Assembly (NCBI GenBank): GCA_034620365.1
Contig: JAQGEQ010000010.1
Location: 248,001 to 312,000, forward strand
Length of the DNA stretch: 64,000 nt
Direction of reading: 5' to 3'
Origin: Pegea sp. RAD2-039
Lineage: Eukaryota > Chordata > Thaliacea > Salpida > Salpidae
Part shown: in pieces, positions 13,461-30,100 of the stretch
Layout of the letters: the number at the start of each line of letters is the position of its first letter
How positions within the stretch are numbered: position 1 is the first letter of the stretch
Notes under the pieces: generated by a model
Told to the model about the DNA's origin: nothing
Seen by the model: only the letters and a program-made list of their open reading frames with translations
The model's database searches: none
Translations under genes and position numbers: made by a program

Positions 13461-16400
13461 AGTAAAATTGTCCAGCTATGGAGTAGTTGTTGCCTATAGC
13501 GGAATTTTATACAACAATAAGACCACCCAAATATTTCTATTTTGTTAGACATTTATAGCACCTATTTATTTGATAATATTTACTGAAGCTAATGCAATTG
13601 AATAAAATAAAACAATCATGAAACATTCTTTTTTTATTTTAAAGTATTCAATTTATTCATTTTAAATTCTAGGAGTAAAACGATGTGATTACTTTTGTTC
13701 ATATGCAACACAAAACTCTTAGTCAGGCATTGAAGCTAAATGAGCTTGTTAAAAGTAAACATTAATGAAAGTTATAGGCAGCTGAAGAACTTGGAAAGTA
13801 AAAAAAATAATTATAATACTTAGATCTCATAATTTGTGGAATATTCTATTGAAAAAATATTTTGTTCTGATAGTTTATCATTTTGATTGTGGCTAAAGTT
13901 TACTTATAAATCTGTTTTGAGAATAAACAAGTTACTGGTGGTACAAAGCTAAGATGAAATATTGTGGTTTTTTGAAATGTTATAAAAGTAAACTAAAAGC
14001 TTACTTATTATATCAACAATTTTTCGCTGTTTTAATGTTAAACATCACCAGTAAAAACTTGTTGTATATTTAAAAGAAACACTAATAGATTGTGATCATA
14101 AATGCAATTTCTGTTATTGAATAAAATATACTTTAATTGCGCCTTCTTTTGCTTAACTAAAAATTTGTAAACTTATTTAATAAGCTAAAATTTTTGTTTT
14201 ATTGTTTGTAAATCGTATGTTTAATTGAGAAAGAGTAGAAATACACTATCCAAACCCCTAAAATATTGTTAGCTTTAGGTGAGATAGGTAAAAGAAGATA
14301 ATACTGTTTGGTTAAGAAGTTAGCATTTTTTATACTTATAAACCTTAAAATTAATCTAAAATATCATTTGCAATTACGCTAATGACATATCAATATCAAC
14401 TCGTAATCCTAGCAGTAAATATACAAAAACTAAAACCTACTTTTGTGATTTAGATACAATTAGCTGGTATAAGGTTAACACGACAATAGTTTTCTCACAT
14501 TTCAAAGGTTTGAGAGGTTTTGATGACAATTTTCTCGAAAGGAGAATTAAACGATAAAACTTGTCAGAAAATCGATTTGGCTGCATCTCAAGAAGCAAAG
14601 CTGAAATACCACATTGAAACCATTAATTGCATTCTAGTTTAAACAGAATTAATTTTTTTAGTGTTAGTTAAAACAATAAGGAAACAAGCGTATAACGGAA
14701 ACAAAAGAATTGGACAGATCAAATGCACTAAAGCTTGCTTGGTAATCTTGCTACTTCAAATCTATAGAAGAACATCAAATCGTCTTCTCAATTTGATCAA
14801 GTTACAATTTAATTGACTTGTCAATAGAACACACATTGATTACTGGCAACTGGCTTGTTTGTAGGAACACATTTTATTAGACGTATCCCTGTATTGTCAT
14901 ACTAGAAAAGAAAATTTTAACGGAATTTAACTGTTTGTAAGTCAATTTTTAATTTTTTTCTTCAAAAGAATTTATAATGTTATATACCAGTTAATTCAAC
15001 CACTTTGTGGGTAGTGATAAGTCTATAAGAAGTTCAAAAAAGTCAATTGACAAAAACTTACATAGTAAAGTTCAGTAAAGAAATTTAAGTTCATTTGTGT
15101 CTATTTATACAAAACTATATAAGCATTAAAACTAGAATTTTGATAATTATGAAATAGTCTCGGTTCTGGTAAACATTTTCAACTGCTACAATTAGAAATT
15201 GAAAGTCAACTAATTTTTGACAATCGTTTGTACTTTTGTTTACATTCAGATTAACATTTAGGATTCAGTAAAGAAACTTTTGCATTTGATTTAAATCATA
15301 AAATTTAACAATTAAGTGAAATAAAAATAGAAAATAAACAATTAATTTGTAAACATTTGAAAAATTAAGAAGTTCTAAGAATTGATCAGTGAAGTCTACA
15401 AATTTTCATAAATCTATAAAGTAACTGGAAAAGTTTGATTGAAGACCGATCATGTTAATTACGGTTAAACTACAAAAGACAAAGTAATGAAACTCAACTC
15501 AAAAAACGGAAATTTTGAAATTAAACCAAATTAACAGAAAGGAAATTGAATAATTTGTCACTTATGTATAAACTTTATAACTAACAAAAAGTTTAAAAGC
15601 ATAAACATAAAGTATTTACTTGAAAAATGATTTCTGTATATATAATTTTGTTAGTTTGTGCATTAAATTTTAAACGTTGTTTGTCTTAAACTTTAAAACT
15701 TAAGCAGCTTAGGAAGCTTCTAAACAACAAAAAATAAACGAAAGGAAACGAAACGAAAAGAAGTTTTTGACAGCTATTGGTAAAACAGTTTGTAGACAAG
15801 TAACAAATAGTAAACCTTTGTAATAGTCTTTCCTGTCTTCTTACAAAGTGACTCAAGGCTTTAGAAGGCTGCAAGTATTCAAGTAATTTAAAGAACAAAA
15901 AGTCAACAAGAGAATTAAGGCGGGAATTTTAATAAATGTTATTCAAATCAAAAAGTGATAAAAAATTTTTAGGATTCTGTAATAACAGGTGAAAATGTAA
16001 ATCATCAACCGATGTGAAAATAAGCCTACGCAAGTTCTACTGTTAAGACTACAGTAATGTTAAAAACGCAGTTATTTTAAGCTTCCTGATAAAAATTGAA
16101 GGTGATAAATCTTAAAACTGTTTTGTTTGTTCACAACTCTAGTAATCAGACAGATAATCGTGATCCACGCATAATCAAAATAATAAACTTGAACATAAGC
16201 CTATATGCAGTATACCGTTCACAGGCTTAAAATATGATTTAACAGACTTAGGTGATAGAGTACAATGTACATCAGTCAAAGTTATTTAAAGATATTAATA
16301 TACTCTAACTGATTATAGAATTTGGTCATATCAAATCAAAAAATCTTTTATATTTTCACTTAATCAACATTAATTGACATTTTATAAAAATCTTTCTTTA

Positions 16401-18718
16401 GTTGCAATTTTTCTTTGAACATAACTACTTCTCATAAACACCTAACAATAAAAAAAAACTTTCTTTTTGGTTTAATTATCTCTAGAAAGTTTATTACACT
16501 ATTTAATGCTTGTTTAGTAACCCGTTTATTACCAGACTTTGATTCTTTTAATGTTTGGCGTTCAAACATAACTTTTTGTTGCTGTTAATGTTATTTAAAA
16601 TTCAAGTAAATGGAAGTCAATATTTCCCACAATTTTTATCGAAGGACTGAAAAAAAACTTACTTTTATTTAAATTTAACAAGAACATTACACTTTGAAGC
16701 ATTACTATACTTGAAAATTGTGGTTTATTTTTTAATTGCTTGTGTATTTTTTGGCTTTTTGGGGTTTACAAATGTTTAAATTCATTTTACATGTGTGTAT
16801 GACTCAATCAGAAAACCTTACACATGTTGACATTCTAAACTACCATCATATTAATTGATTGATTAATTAGTTGCTAAATATTAACAGGATTTTTATATAC
16901 TTCAAGTATAAACAGTCCGTTATCATAACTACATATTAGCTCTTTTAAGTAAAGTTGTTGCTCGTAAAATGCTATATTAATTTCACTCATTATATATACA
17001 AGATAAAACTATCATCGAATTAATTGATTAATTAAAATTTTTTAAGATTATATGATTTTTAAATCCAATTTGTTCTTTAAAATTGTTGATAGTTCTCATG
17101 TAGTATTTTATTTGTGATTAAAAGAAAATTCCTATTCTAAAAGAACTTTGATAAATTTTTAGTATTTGCAAAGAAAATATTTAAACAATTTACTGATTAT
17201 CGTATTAATCAAAAAACTTACATTTGCTTTGAACTAGACTTATTTTATACAATTTGGAGCATTTCTTAGTGAATTATAAAAAAATAAAAGAGATTTCAAA
17301 GCTTTTATGAGCAGCAAACCTAGGTTATTGTCGATGACATATTCGACAAGCTTAATGTTAAAAAGGAAATTGATGATTTTTTAGACTTACTTCTGAGCAT
17401 CGTTGTCTCTTATAACAGCTGACTTCAGTTTTATGAAATGATTGCTTAATTCAAAAATATTGATTTCAAAAACCAATTTTCTTTATGTTATTCATTTCTT
17501 AAACTCATTTTAGATATTTCCCAACAAGTTGTTAGCTTTTATTATATGGAAAGATGTATTAGTAATGTGTAATTCGTTCTTCGTTTTTAATTTAGTAAAA
17601 AAAAAAGATAAATATTGATAATTTTTTGTTTAAATCTTAATATTTTGTTGCAAGACTTTGAAAGAAATTTGAATTAAAGTTTTTGGTGAACAACTTTAAA
17701 AATTGCCGTAACTTAGTTTAAAATGTTTATAAAACAAAGTATTGGTTATACAAATGATTTTATAAACTATTTAAGTATTCAGTTATTAAAAGATTCGAAG
17801 CTAATGAAAGTGATAATTAAACTAAATTATATCTAAAAACAGAGAGAAAACAAAACATCAAAAAACTTTTCATTGAATAATGGAACTTACACAAACGAAT
17901 TTGAACTTTAAGATTTTTTTATAACTTAAAATATGTTACACTAATCTTTATATATCAGATGCAATGATTTGTTAGTGTTACCTTTGACATATGTAATAAA
18001 TCTTAATAAAGCTGCAAAAAATTTCAGCTATTTACTTTGTTATATATTCTATAGTAATTTTGTATTTGTTCAGTTAAAGAGCATTTACATTAAAAAAACA
18101 ATTTTAAAATAAAAAAATAGAAAAAAAGGTTTATCTAAATGTTTTTAATTTACTTTTCATGAGTGATGCATAAAGTCAACTTTTATAGAAAATAATTTCA
18201 CGGCCTTAGGTTGAGGGCGCAGTAGTATCTCTTTATTAGTTTTAATGAGAGACCCAAGAAAAAAGAGTTTTGAAGAAAACTCAAAGCGTCTAATTTATTT
18301 GTCAGTCAGTAGTTGCTATCGAAAGATGAATATTCCTGATTTACTAACATTTGCCAGAAATGTTATTATTTTTTATGGATTTGTATTTTAATGTAGAACT
18401 TAGATCATTTAGCTTGCAAACTTGGAGTAATAGAACCTGTAGATGTAACAGATAAATTATTTCGTTGCCTATCTGATAAATATATTATATTTTTATCTCA
18501 GTAGTCTAAATCAGTATCTAAAACAATTTTATTATCAACTAACTCTAATAATATTTTTAATAAACAATCGCTAGCAATAACTTAAGAAAAGGATTATGTT
18601 AACAGTACTAAAAGCTTTTGAAAAGTATTACTTCCTTCATTTATAATTTGCATATTACTTTCCTAAAACTCTTGTTCACCACATTTAATTTTTTACAGTA
18701 TACTTCAATTGAATTCAA

Positions 18719-20740
<2,022 letters not shown>

Positions 20741-20845
20741 ACGTGAAAGTTTTACACTTAATTATTACGGCTTTAGAATATTTTTACTTTATTTTGTCAT
20801 TATCACTTTTACGTCGATAGAATATGGAGTGTTGTTTCTGACTTA

Positions 20846-20851
20846 AATAAA
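20846..20851 (+). terminator. Poly(A) signal of the zinc-finger gene
   Basis: AATAAA lies 106 bases after the stop codon of the zinc-finger gene, a typical distance for a short 3' UTR. Confidence 0.5.
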
Positions 20852-21112
20852 ATATTCAGAAAAATATAAAAAAGATTGTTTAGATAAAATTTTTTTTATA
20901 AGAATCATTCAATAACATGTATGCAGCAAGTTTATATACCAAACTTTCTAATTATAAAAAAGTTAGATCTAACAAAAAATCTTGTTAAAGAAATAGACAA
21001 GTTTTAATAATTTTCAATAATAATTTAGAAAATATGGCATGATACTGTTTATTTAATTTTGTTATAAAAATAAAATTCATTAAAAATCTAGCTTCCAGTA
21101 ATAATCGATGAG

Positions 21113-21466
21113 ATGGTGACTATAATGAGATTACAAAATGTCTCTGAGAGGTTTGTCTGCAGTTTTATTTGCTACTTATTACCTAAGGCATCCTTTAACT
21201 ACTTACTGTGTCAACGTATCTTTTTAGATTTATATTTATTATTTGGTTTGAGTAAAAACTATTTCAAAAGTATATATTTGCGTGACAAGTTTAAGGGGAA
21301 AGATTATTTAGCTAACTTTCAAATTGAATTAATTCCATCATATTTATTGGATAATCATGGCAAGCGACATATATCATTTGTAAAAGCAAAGCAACAGTTA
21401 TGTGGTTTTTGTGGTTATTTAGATCGGTTAAATTGTAATAAGCACCATCTAAAATTACATTTGTAG
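21113..21466 (+). CDS. 117-codon ORF with a finger-like C-terminus, uncertain
   Basis: This is the longest single open frame outside the assigned genes. It starts with ATG, has a hydrophobic, Leu/Phe-rich first half and ends CGFCGYLDRLNCNKHHLKLH. That tail resembles a C2H2 finger (CxxC, then H at the usual region and a final H), although the spacing to the first His is one or two residues short. It lies 370 bases after the end of the zinc-finger CDS and beyond that gene's apparent poly(A) signal. It could be a small gene, an alternative 3' exon or a remnant, or it could be chance. No promoter or splice signals decide between these. Confidence 0.25.
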   Translation: MVTIMRLQNVSERFVCSFICYLLPKASFNYLLCQRIFLDLYLLFGLSKNYFKSIYLRDKFKGKDYLANFQIELIPSYLLDNHGKRHISFVKAKQQLCGFCGYLDRLNCNKHHLKLHL

Positions 21467-24400
21467 TTTCTTTATTTAATAGCAACGAAACAATGTTGTT
21501 TGTAGCAACGTGACAGCTTTTACTGTGTAAAAGTGTTCACCTGCACTGTTACTGTTTCAAAGTTGCAAAATGTTCATGAAATAATAACGAATACTGTTGG
21601 ATTTGCGAGAATGTTGTTACAGTTAAAATCGATGTACCTACAAATTACTCTAACTCAAACTTTACGTTGAGCTATAAACAGAAAGTTTTTGTAGATTAAG
21701 ACTCTTTATAAAGCTCTTGAAATTATGTATGGGTATACAAAGGGTGGTTGAATCAGTTTTTGTAATTTTTCGTATATTCAATCTACTCTTCAATAACCAG
21801 TGTCTCCATTGACAACTACTTCAAACAAGCTTGCAGGTGTTATGTAAAAACAGTAACATCAACACGATAGGATGTTTAACCTAACCACTTTTTAGCACGG
21901 CCATTTTTTCTACTTTATAGATTACCTATTACATAAATACTTTCATATATAGCTTTCTAATTTAATGAAATCTTTATTTAGCAACTTATAAAAATTCTCC
22001 CTTATTATACTACCTTTACTTTGTACAATTAGCAACTTGAAAAAGTTTGCTGTTGGTTGAAAAGGCTGCGTAGGTGGCCAGCAAAATCAAAATCAGCAGA
22101 GGACTCACTCATCAATTTATACTTTTAGTATACATGAATCTTTAATAAGTAAATCTATAAGTATGTAAATCAACTGATATGTAGAATTGTGTATTAATCT
22201 ATAATAGTTATACATGGGAAAGAATCGATCGCAATATACTTTGTAATTGATGATAGATACTGGAACATGTTCTGGTTAAAACTCACGGAACTGCCGATAC
22301 AGCAACGTGGGAATGATATTTGATAGCTCATTATAACTCAACTCAAACTGTTTAAAAAATATATAATGATTGATGGGTAATTGAAGACTTTATCTAAGTA
22401 TTTTGTCCGCCTACACAAGAGATTACGATGCTATAACTTAAACCCTTAAGTGCTTTTACGGATTTCGTTATAGGAAGTTTCAGTTGCGTAGGCTGAAAAG
22501 TGTGAAAAGTATATTTTTTAGTCTTGAGTTTGTGCGAAATTTTTAGTGTATTGTTTTTACTAGTGATATAGATTTTTGTAACATCTTTTCTCTTACATTA
22601 TTGCGTTTGAGATTTAAGAAGAGTTCTAAAACTCTCCAACTAATGAGAATAGTGTAGGTGGTAGGTTTGATGCAGTTTCTCTAAGCAGTTTGCTATAATC
22701 AACAACTGAAGAGCTTATGAATTGATACAAACGCAACCAAATCTTACAAAGTTTTAAAGTAAACTTTACAATAATCTACTTAATAATAGATAAACGTTTG
22801 TTAGTTTGTGTAATTGAAACTGAAATATTTTTAAGATAATACCACTAAGTTCAAATATTTTAAATATTTGTAATCAGCTAAAATATCTTTGACCAACTTT
22901 CAATTACATATTTGTCTAAGCGTTTTTGCTTAAAAAATTGTTCTTATCTTTGATTAAAACTTCAGCTATTTTGTATTCATAAACAAAAGTTGATAAAATA
23001 AAAAGTTTTGAACTGCTCAAACAGTCAAATTTTTGTTAATCAAATTTGTTCAGTAAAGTTTCGATATCAGACATTTGCTGAGCATAATGGCAGTGAAATC
23101 AAGCTTAAAATAAATGAAGTATTAACGACCAAAGTTTTGCAGTACATAAAGTACATTAAGTTTGGAGATAAAATTAAAAGTGTTATCAATTTGAACTAAC
23201 AAATCAGATAAAACATCAAACAAACTTTAGGGTAGGAATATTTGATGTTTCAAAATAACATCACATGCAAGCTGGGTTAAATGAATGCAGAGATTATTTG
23301 GCAGTTGAGTGGTTGCGTTTACTGAAAATATCACTTTGTCATTGAAACATTTGTTCGTGGTAAGAAGACAAACACTCAATTAGTGCAACTAATATGTTGT
23401 TCAAACAAAACAAACACCCCCTTCTACAATTTTGTTAAATCTACTACAATTGTACGTTCAACAGCTGTAGAGAAAATAAAATGTGACTTGGTGAGAGTAT
23501 AGTACATAGGAAAATCGTAAGCGTGTATACATATTGCGTCAAATTCGTTAATAAAACAAAAGAAAAGTATAACAAGCTAAAGATCGCGGTACAGCGATTC
23601 AATGCTTGAGGTAATGGTGCTCGAATTTTATAAAGTATTCTATAGAAACTACTTTACATAATTTTGCCCGTATAAAATTTTCAGTACAGAAAGTCATACA
23701 CACTATATTCTTTTGTTATATCTCAACATCATTACCATAAGTGCTTCAGGTTAATTTCTTTTACAGATGGTCTGAGCACCAAATATTTTTAGAAATTGAA
23801 GCTTACTTCCTGTTCTTATATGATTCAAGTTTTTACTAAATATCTTCTCATGAGTGTGATAACTCAAAATGTATGTGCGTAAAATTTGAAGAGAGTTATC
23901 TTGCATAATTGGCTGCTGAATAATAAGTAAAAAAATTGAAATAATTAAATCAGAACTAGAGTTAAGCTTTCAGATTTCACTTGAAATCAATCAATAAATT
24001 TCACAGTTTAAATCATCACATAATTTGCTTATCACTAAAAACACTCTTCAATTAATAAGTGCTTTTGTTGTTCATTGTGTTCATTATTTTCTTCCTATAA
24101 TCGAAACTGTCAGAGTTTTCGTAAAAACAACTTTTTAATTTTTTTGAAAAATTATCAAATTGTTGACACAAAAGTAAAATACAAAGATTATAAGTTTGCT
24201 GAAAATTTTGATAATTATCAAGCTTGTTTTGATCAGTACCAAAATATATGAAATACAATTTGAAAGTGGTATATAGTTTACAAATATGTAGCAGGTTTAA
24301 GAAATTATTTTTAAATATCTAGATCGTAAGAGACATGAAACAAAACTTGAAATCGTTTAATCTTTATAATTCCATAATTAAATAAATGACAACTTTAAAA

Positions 24401-26853
24401 AGTCAAAAGCTTTTTGTTTGAAATCTTCTGGATGCTAACAATTTTTCAAGCTTTTCCTATCTTTTTCTCCAAAAATAAAATGGAATCAAATAATAAAAAC
24501 TTTTCTTTACCACTATACTAGAAAATATTTAAGTAAGATATTAACTATCATTGTTAGATCTGAAACTAAATAAATAAGGAAACCTCTAATTGAAAAGGTA
24601 CATAAATGGTTCTAGAATTTTCTAATAGATTTAAAAATATCTATTATGCTATCATTTCCTAATTGTAAAAAATGTTTCAATAATGTTTTTAATGTGGTTT
24701 TAAAAAAATAGTTTTGAATTTTTTTGGTGTAACTTTTTTAAGCTCAACTAACATTTTAGGATTAGTTAGTTTAAACAAATTTATATTTTTGAAGCAACTT
24801 TGGCACAGTTTTTTCTTTATAATTTTAAGTAAATATTTTAAACTAAGCAAAATTATAAGGTATTGTAGTATTATAGTATATCATATGATAAGTTTAAGAT
24901 TCTGATTTTTTTATTAGTTATTTGTTTTATGTTTAGTGGTTATTTTAAGCTTTAATTTTATCCTTTAAATAAACTGTTTATAAATAAACCTGTTTAATTA
25001 AAGAATTAAAGATACGCTTACATTTGATACAAGATTGCTTTGAAGTATATCATTAACTTTACTAGATTACACTTGAGCAAATTATTTTAGATACTAATGA
25101 TTAAAATAAAACAAAAAGATTAAAATCATTTGCAACAAACCAAAAAATTGATAAACTAGAAAAAGCATACAAAAGTTTAATCAACGGTTTTAATAAACAT
25201 TTTATGTTTAAAACATTTTAAAAACTTTATAATGATTAGAAACATGATTACTTAACAGAATTAGAAAAATTTTTGTCAAAATTTATTAATTATTTGTAAC
25301 AAGTAGCATCTGAACAAGAAAGGAAATTAAAATGTCGTTGAGTCATTATTAAGACAAAATTTATAAAAAAATAACATATTCAATGTATTTGAGCACAATT
25401 TAATCTATTAGAGATAATTAAAAAATTTATTTGTCAAAAAAAGTTGTGTATAAAATGTTTAATAGTTTGCCCAAAGTAACCATCTATTTTCATAATATAT
25501 CACAAAACAAAACACAATATGAAAACTTTTGGTAATTGTACAGAGCTTTAATTGGAAAAATTATTTTTTATAAACCTTTGTATGATTAAGAAATAGTTAG
25601 TAGTTCAAATATTGTATGCATATGCGATTATAATTATAATATTCTTATGAAAATTATTTGCTTAAAAGCTATTGAAAAGAAACTATTTTCCTAAAAGAAA
25701 TGAGTTTTAAAATGACTACATTTTGTATAAACAGTTTTAAGTCACAAAATACACTAATAATCAATTTTTAAATAATCAGATACATTTTAAAGGTTTAATG
25801 TGACGTCTAACTACTATTGTAATAAAGTGGTGAACTATTGAAACAGAAAATTGTAACAAAACAAATCAAAACTTAAAAACTAATTTAGTCCATTTTTGCT
25901 TGCTTCTCAGTGTTGATAAAAATCAACCTTAAAAATTTCTTATGTTCATATCACAAAAGAATTTCGTTTTTTAAATCTAAAAATTGTAAATATAATTTAA
26001 TCTATACTTGTCACCACACTATCAAGTCTGGAACTGAACATTTTAAAATTTAATGAGGTTGTATAATCCTGAAGAAGACATCAAAAAAATGGTTCATCAT
26101 TTCTAGTGACAAAAATAGATATGCATTTACAAAACGTGAAATGTTTTGGTAATCTTCTGGTTATGCTGGTTTCCTAAAAGTACTAATTTGTTCGGTAGTA
26201 ATAAGTATAAAAAGCCTTCCTGGTTTTTGTTGAAATGGAGATAAAAACTAACCAAACAAGAGTTTTTGATAATTGTGTTATATATAGATCAAAAGATCAT
26301 TTCAAATCTTTTGATAAAGTTTTCTAATGTTAATTCTCATTGATAAAAAAATCCAATTCATTACTGTCTTGCTTCATCTACAAGCATAGATAAGTTTAAT
26401 GATTCCTAAATTAGAATAAACCAGACTGATCTATTTTAAAGATTAGATCATAAAAGTTTGAATGACCTTAAAGCAAGAATGATTTTTGACAAAAAAAACT
26501 CATTTTAGAAGCTGTTTGTGAAATATTTCAACAATTCAAAATAATATCGAACTAAAATTCAATTGTCGTTTTTGGAAGAATTTTAAGCTTATCTTTTGTC
26601 ATTTGTGTCTTAAAACTTTTATTCTTTGACTTAAGCTAAATAAAGTTAATTGTGCTCATTTATGTAAACCTTGAAAGTTGAATGCTGTGGCAATTATGAT
26701 AAAAATATGTTGTGCAAAAAAGAGGTTATCTTTTCATTGAATTTTTTTCAACTTGTAAGAAGAAAAATTTTTACTTTTTGAAACATTTTTAAGGAAAGAA
26801 TTAAGCTAAAATGAAAACAAACACAGTATCATCTGTCAGTTTTGAATCAGAAA
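21467..26853. other. Intergenic, nothing recognised
   Basis: Very AT-rich DNA with only short open frames of random composition (for example 23008-23199 and 24714-24905). I saw no domain, tRNA, LINE fragment or tandem repeat I could support. Confidence 0.5.
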
Positions 26854-26859
26854 TTTATT
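26854..26859 (-). terminator. Possible poly(A) signal of EEFSEC
   Basis: TTTATT on the plus strand (AATAAA on the minus strand) lies about 290 bases beyond the EEFSEC stop. In DNA this AT-rich such hexamers occur by chance, so the assignment is weak. Confidence 0.25.
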
Positions 26860-27148
26860 ATTTTAGTTTTTATATCGCATAAGATCTTTAGAAATGTGAA
26901 TATACAGAACAAGTTTTATCTACTTCTATTTTTAACAAGTTAATTGAATAAGAAACTCATTTCTTGCTAATCAGAATATTTTACTTGCTTACCCAGTAAA
27001 TGCTTTTAAAAATCTTATTTCATTCTTATGATAGATTGCGTGAGAAGTCTGTAAAAACCGATAATAAATAGGTTTGTGAATGAACCGTTTAGTTGTTTAC
27101 AAATACTTGTCATGAATTGAAATTGAATGACTTCAAGAATAAAAGAAT

Positions 27149-30100
27149 CTAATTTTGTTGCATAGATTTCGAAGGGTCATATACAAATCGTTTAAAATTC
27201 ATTGAAACTTTAATTTTTTCCTCTTTTAGATCTTCGAAATTCTTTTTTCCTTTTTTTTTTGAACCCTTATTTTCAAGAAAGACTAACGTTGAAGGTTTTA
27301 AACCATCTGAATAAAAATAATTGACAGAATTAACAAAAAACTGAAATGATGAACAAAAATAAATCAAAAATAATTTGATGTTATGAAACCAAAACTTTGG
27401 TGACCTGGAATATAAATTTTGGTTTTTCCACTAAGTCCAAACGAACTATGAATGTAACCTCTCTCGCCGCTTGATAATTCAACTTTGAGTCCAATAAATG
27501 CTTCTATATTAGTTTCTTTTTTCATCAGATTCTTACAAATAACTGTGTGGTTGTCATGCAGCTGTAAAATGAAATACATAAAAATTGGAAGTTTTCAATA
27601 AATTTATTTTCAATAATTTTTGTTTCTTAAGTCAAGTTACAGCAGTTCGAAACATATCAGTTCACCAAGCTAAGAATAAAAGTTCAGTAATTGCTACTTA
27701 CTCTATCAACAATCCCTTCACGGCATTTGTTTTTATAAACTTGTAACCTTGGAAGCACCACCTTTAAATATTCCTTTTCTTCAATTCCAAATAAAATTTC
27801 AGCTTTGAATGCTAACCTATATATTGCAAAATCTTAAGTAAAATGTTATCTTTTTCTTTTGGTTTAAATTGCTATCGCTATAACTAAAACATTAAATCAA
27901 TCGTTGAAAATGTATAATGATTACTGTATCGTAAGTGGTTAAAAAATCTAATAAAAAGATATCAACTTAAATAGAAAGTTTAAAGTCTTGATTGTAAACA
28001 ATACAAAGGGTTTGAAGAATAGATTTTAATGATAACAATTTCTATATTTTAAAATTACTTTACTTTAGATATTTAGAGAAAAAACTAACCTACCTGCATT
28101 TACTGGAAGTTGCATTTACGTCCAATCTAGATCCGATCATCAGGCTTTTATGGGGACACATAACAGCTTTCTCAAATTCGAACAAAGCAAATTGATTTGA
28201 TGAATTTCTGCAATTTTGATTCAAAAAATTGTTGTGCGTTTTTCATTCAAATAATCGAAAAAAGTTGTTGAAAAATTTCTAAGTTATACACATTTTTTTA
28301 AAAGTGCAATACATAAAAGATAGAATAATTGTTATAAGTTCAAAACAATTGAAAGTTAAAGGTCACAGCTGTACTTTTAGTAGAGACAAATTTAATTAAA
28401 ATTATTTCACGAAATCAACTCAACAAAAAACGTTCCAACAATTTTTTAAAGCTAAAAAAATGACTCAAATCAACTGACTCTTGTAACACATCTTCGTATT
28501 TGTACTTCATAAAATCAAAATCTCGACTTGAAAGATCGAGGCTCTGATCAGAGCTAAACACAGATACCGTTGCCATCACTGTAGAGTGTCCAATTGAGAT
28601 GTGAAATTTACTTTTAGTTTTTACAATTGCTGAATAGTAGGGAATTTTAGAAATTGACCCGATTACAGCATAAAACATAGGAATTGATCCTGGGGTACAA
28701 ACTAGGCCTCTTTCTAACAGTTTCGGATCGAATTGAGTTACACAGCAAGCTCCACGATCTCCTTGTTTCAAAGCATCAACTGATTTGTGAAACATTTGAA
28801 TCGACTTCACTTTTTTTGTCATCTGTAACAGACAAATTATCAGCAAAGTTGAGTCACGTGATCGTACGTGAGTTACTTTGAGACTGGCGATTTCAACAGT
28901 TTCATTCAACGATATTTTACCACTAAGAACAGTTCCTGTTAAAACAGTTCCCTGGCCCCGTATCGAAAAACAGTGGTCGACACTGAACACAAATGGTCCC
29001 CTGGTCGAACGACTCGGTTTATATGTCTGTTTCTTTAAAACCTAAAAATATTAAAATCTTTGATCTAACAGCTAGCTTTGAAGCGATTTTTAAATACTGA
29101 CAACTATATAAATCATCATTACAACAAAAGTAATTTGAATTAAAGACTACTTGGATTAGTTCTTCAATTTGGCAGGAGAATTTTTCGGGTGACTCTTCAC
29201 TGGGATCTGCAGAAACTGCCACTACTGACGATAAACCTTTAAACTTTGTTTTTTCTAAAGTTTTCAGAATTCGTTTACTCATCTTTTCAATTGTCGCCTT
29301 AAAGCAAGGTTTGAAACATGTAAATTTGAAATGACAAATATTTACTTACCTTGCGTTTATTTTCTGCGATAAGATCTATTTTATTCAAAACAACAAGTAT
29401 CTTTGGACAAATAATTTCTCCAATTACTAAACATTCCGCAGTTTGGGTTTGAATTCCTTTTGTTATATCAACAACTAAAATCATTAAATCAATGATTTGA
29501 GCACCTGAAATTGTAAAAAAAGTTTTAATAACATTCATTTTGACCTTTTAAGACTAGTTCTAGTGTCTTTGAATAAAACCCAATCTGAAATCAAAATTAT
29601 CATCTCATTTCTACCAAAAAATCGTTTATTAGAAAATAAGAAGTTGTAACCACTAGCTAACAACATGGTGGCTATATAAGTTAATATTTTGGCTATACAC
29701 TAGTAAGTGATGATGTATTGTATAGTTTCAATGCTTTATAACTACTCTTTTAATCTTTAAAAAATTGATAAAATAAATTTCTAAGAAATCAATATTAATG
29801 AAAATGTTTAGTAAATCTTTTATGAAACTGTTAAACTAAAAAAATAATCTAATTAACTTGAGACATTTATTTGAAGATCACAATTTTTAAGACATCTTAA
29901 GAGGTTCCTGGTACAAAAATAACCCACTAAACAATTTTAATAACACTCAGTGGATTAATAGCTTTTTTAACCACTGTCTAAACCTTTTTCTCGACTCTAT
30001 CATTTCATCAAATTCTGTCATCTCTTTTAAATTGTATTAAAAAGTATATTATATTTAAGTAATATTTTTAACAAGTGAGATATAATTCTGCCAATTTTTC

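Larger units (their letters stand above)
1..18698. other. AT-rich gene desert upstream of the zinc-finger gene
   Basis: No convincing exon, conserved protein domain or RNA gene was seen on either strand across these 18.7 kb. Open frames are short and have the Phe/Leu/Ile/Lys/Asn composition expected of random AT-rich DNA. The exceptions are listed separately: less AT-rich islands near 1.7-2.0, 7.7-8.05 and 10.9-11.1 kb, a perfect palindrome near 13.0 kb and a possible pseudogene near 13.2-13.45 kb. The desert could hold distal regulatory DNA and non-coding first exons of the downstream zinc-finger gene. That is inference from position only. Confidence 0.6.
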
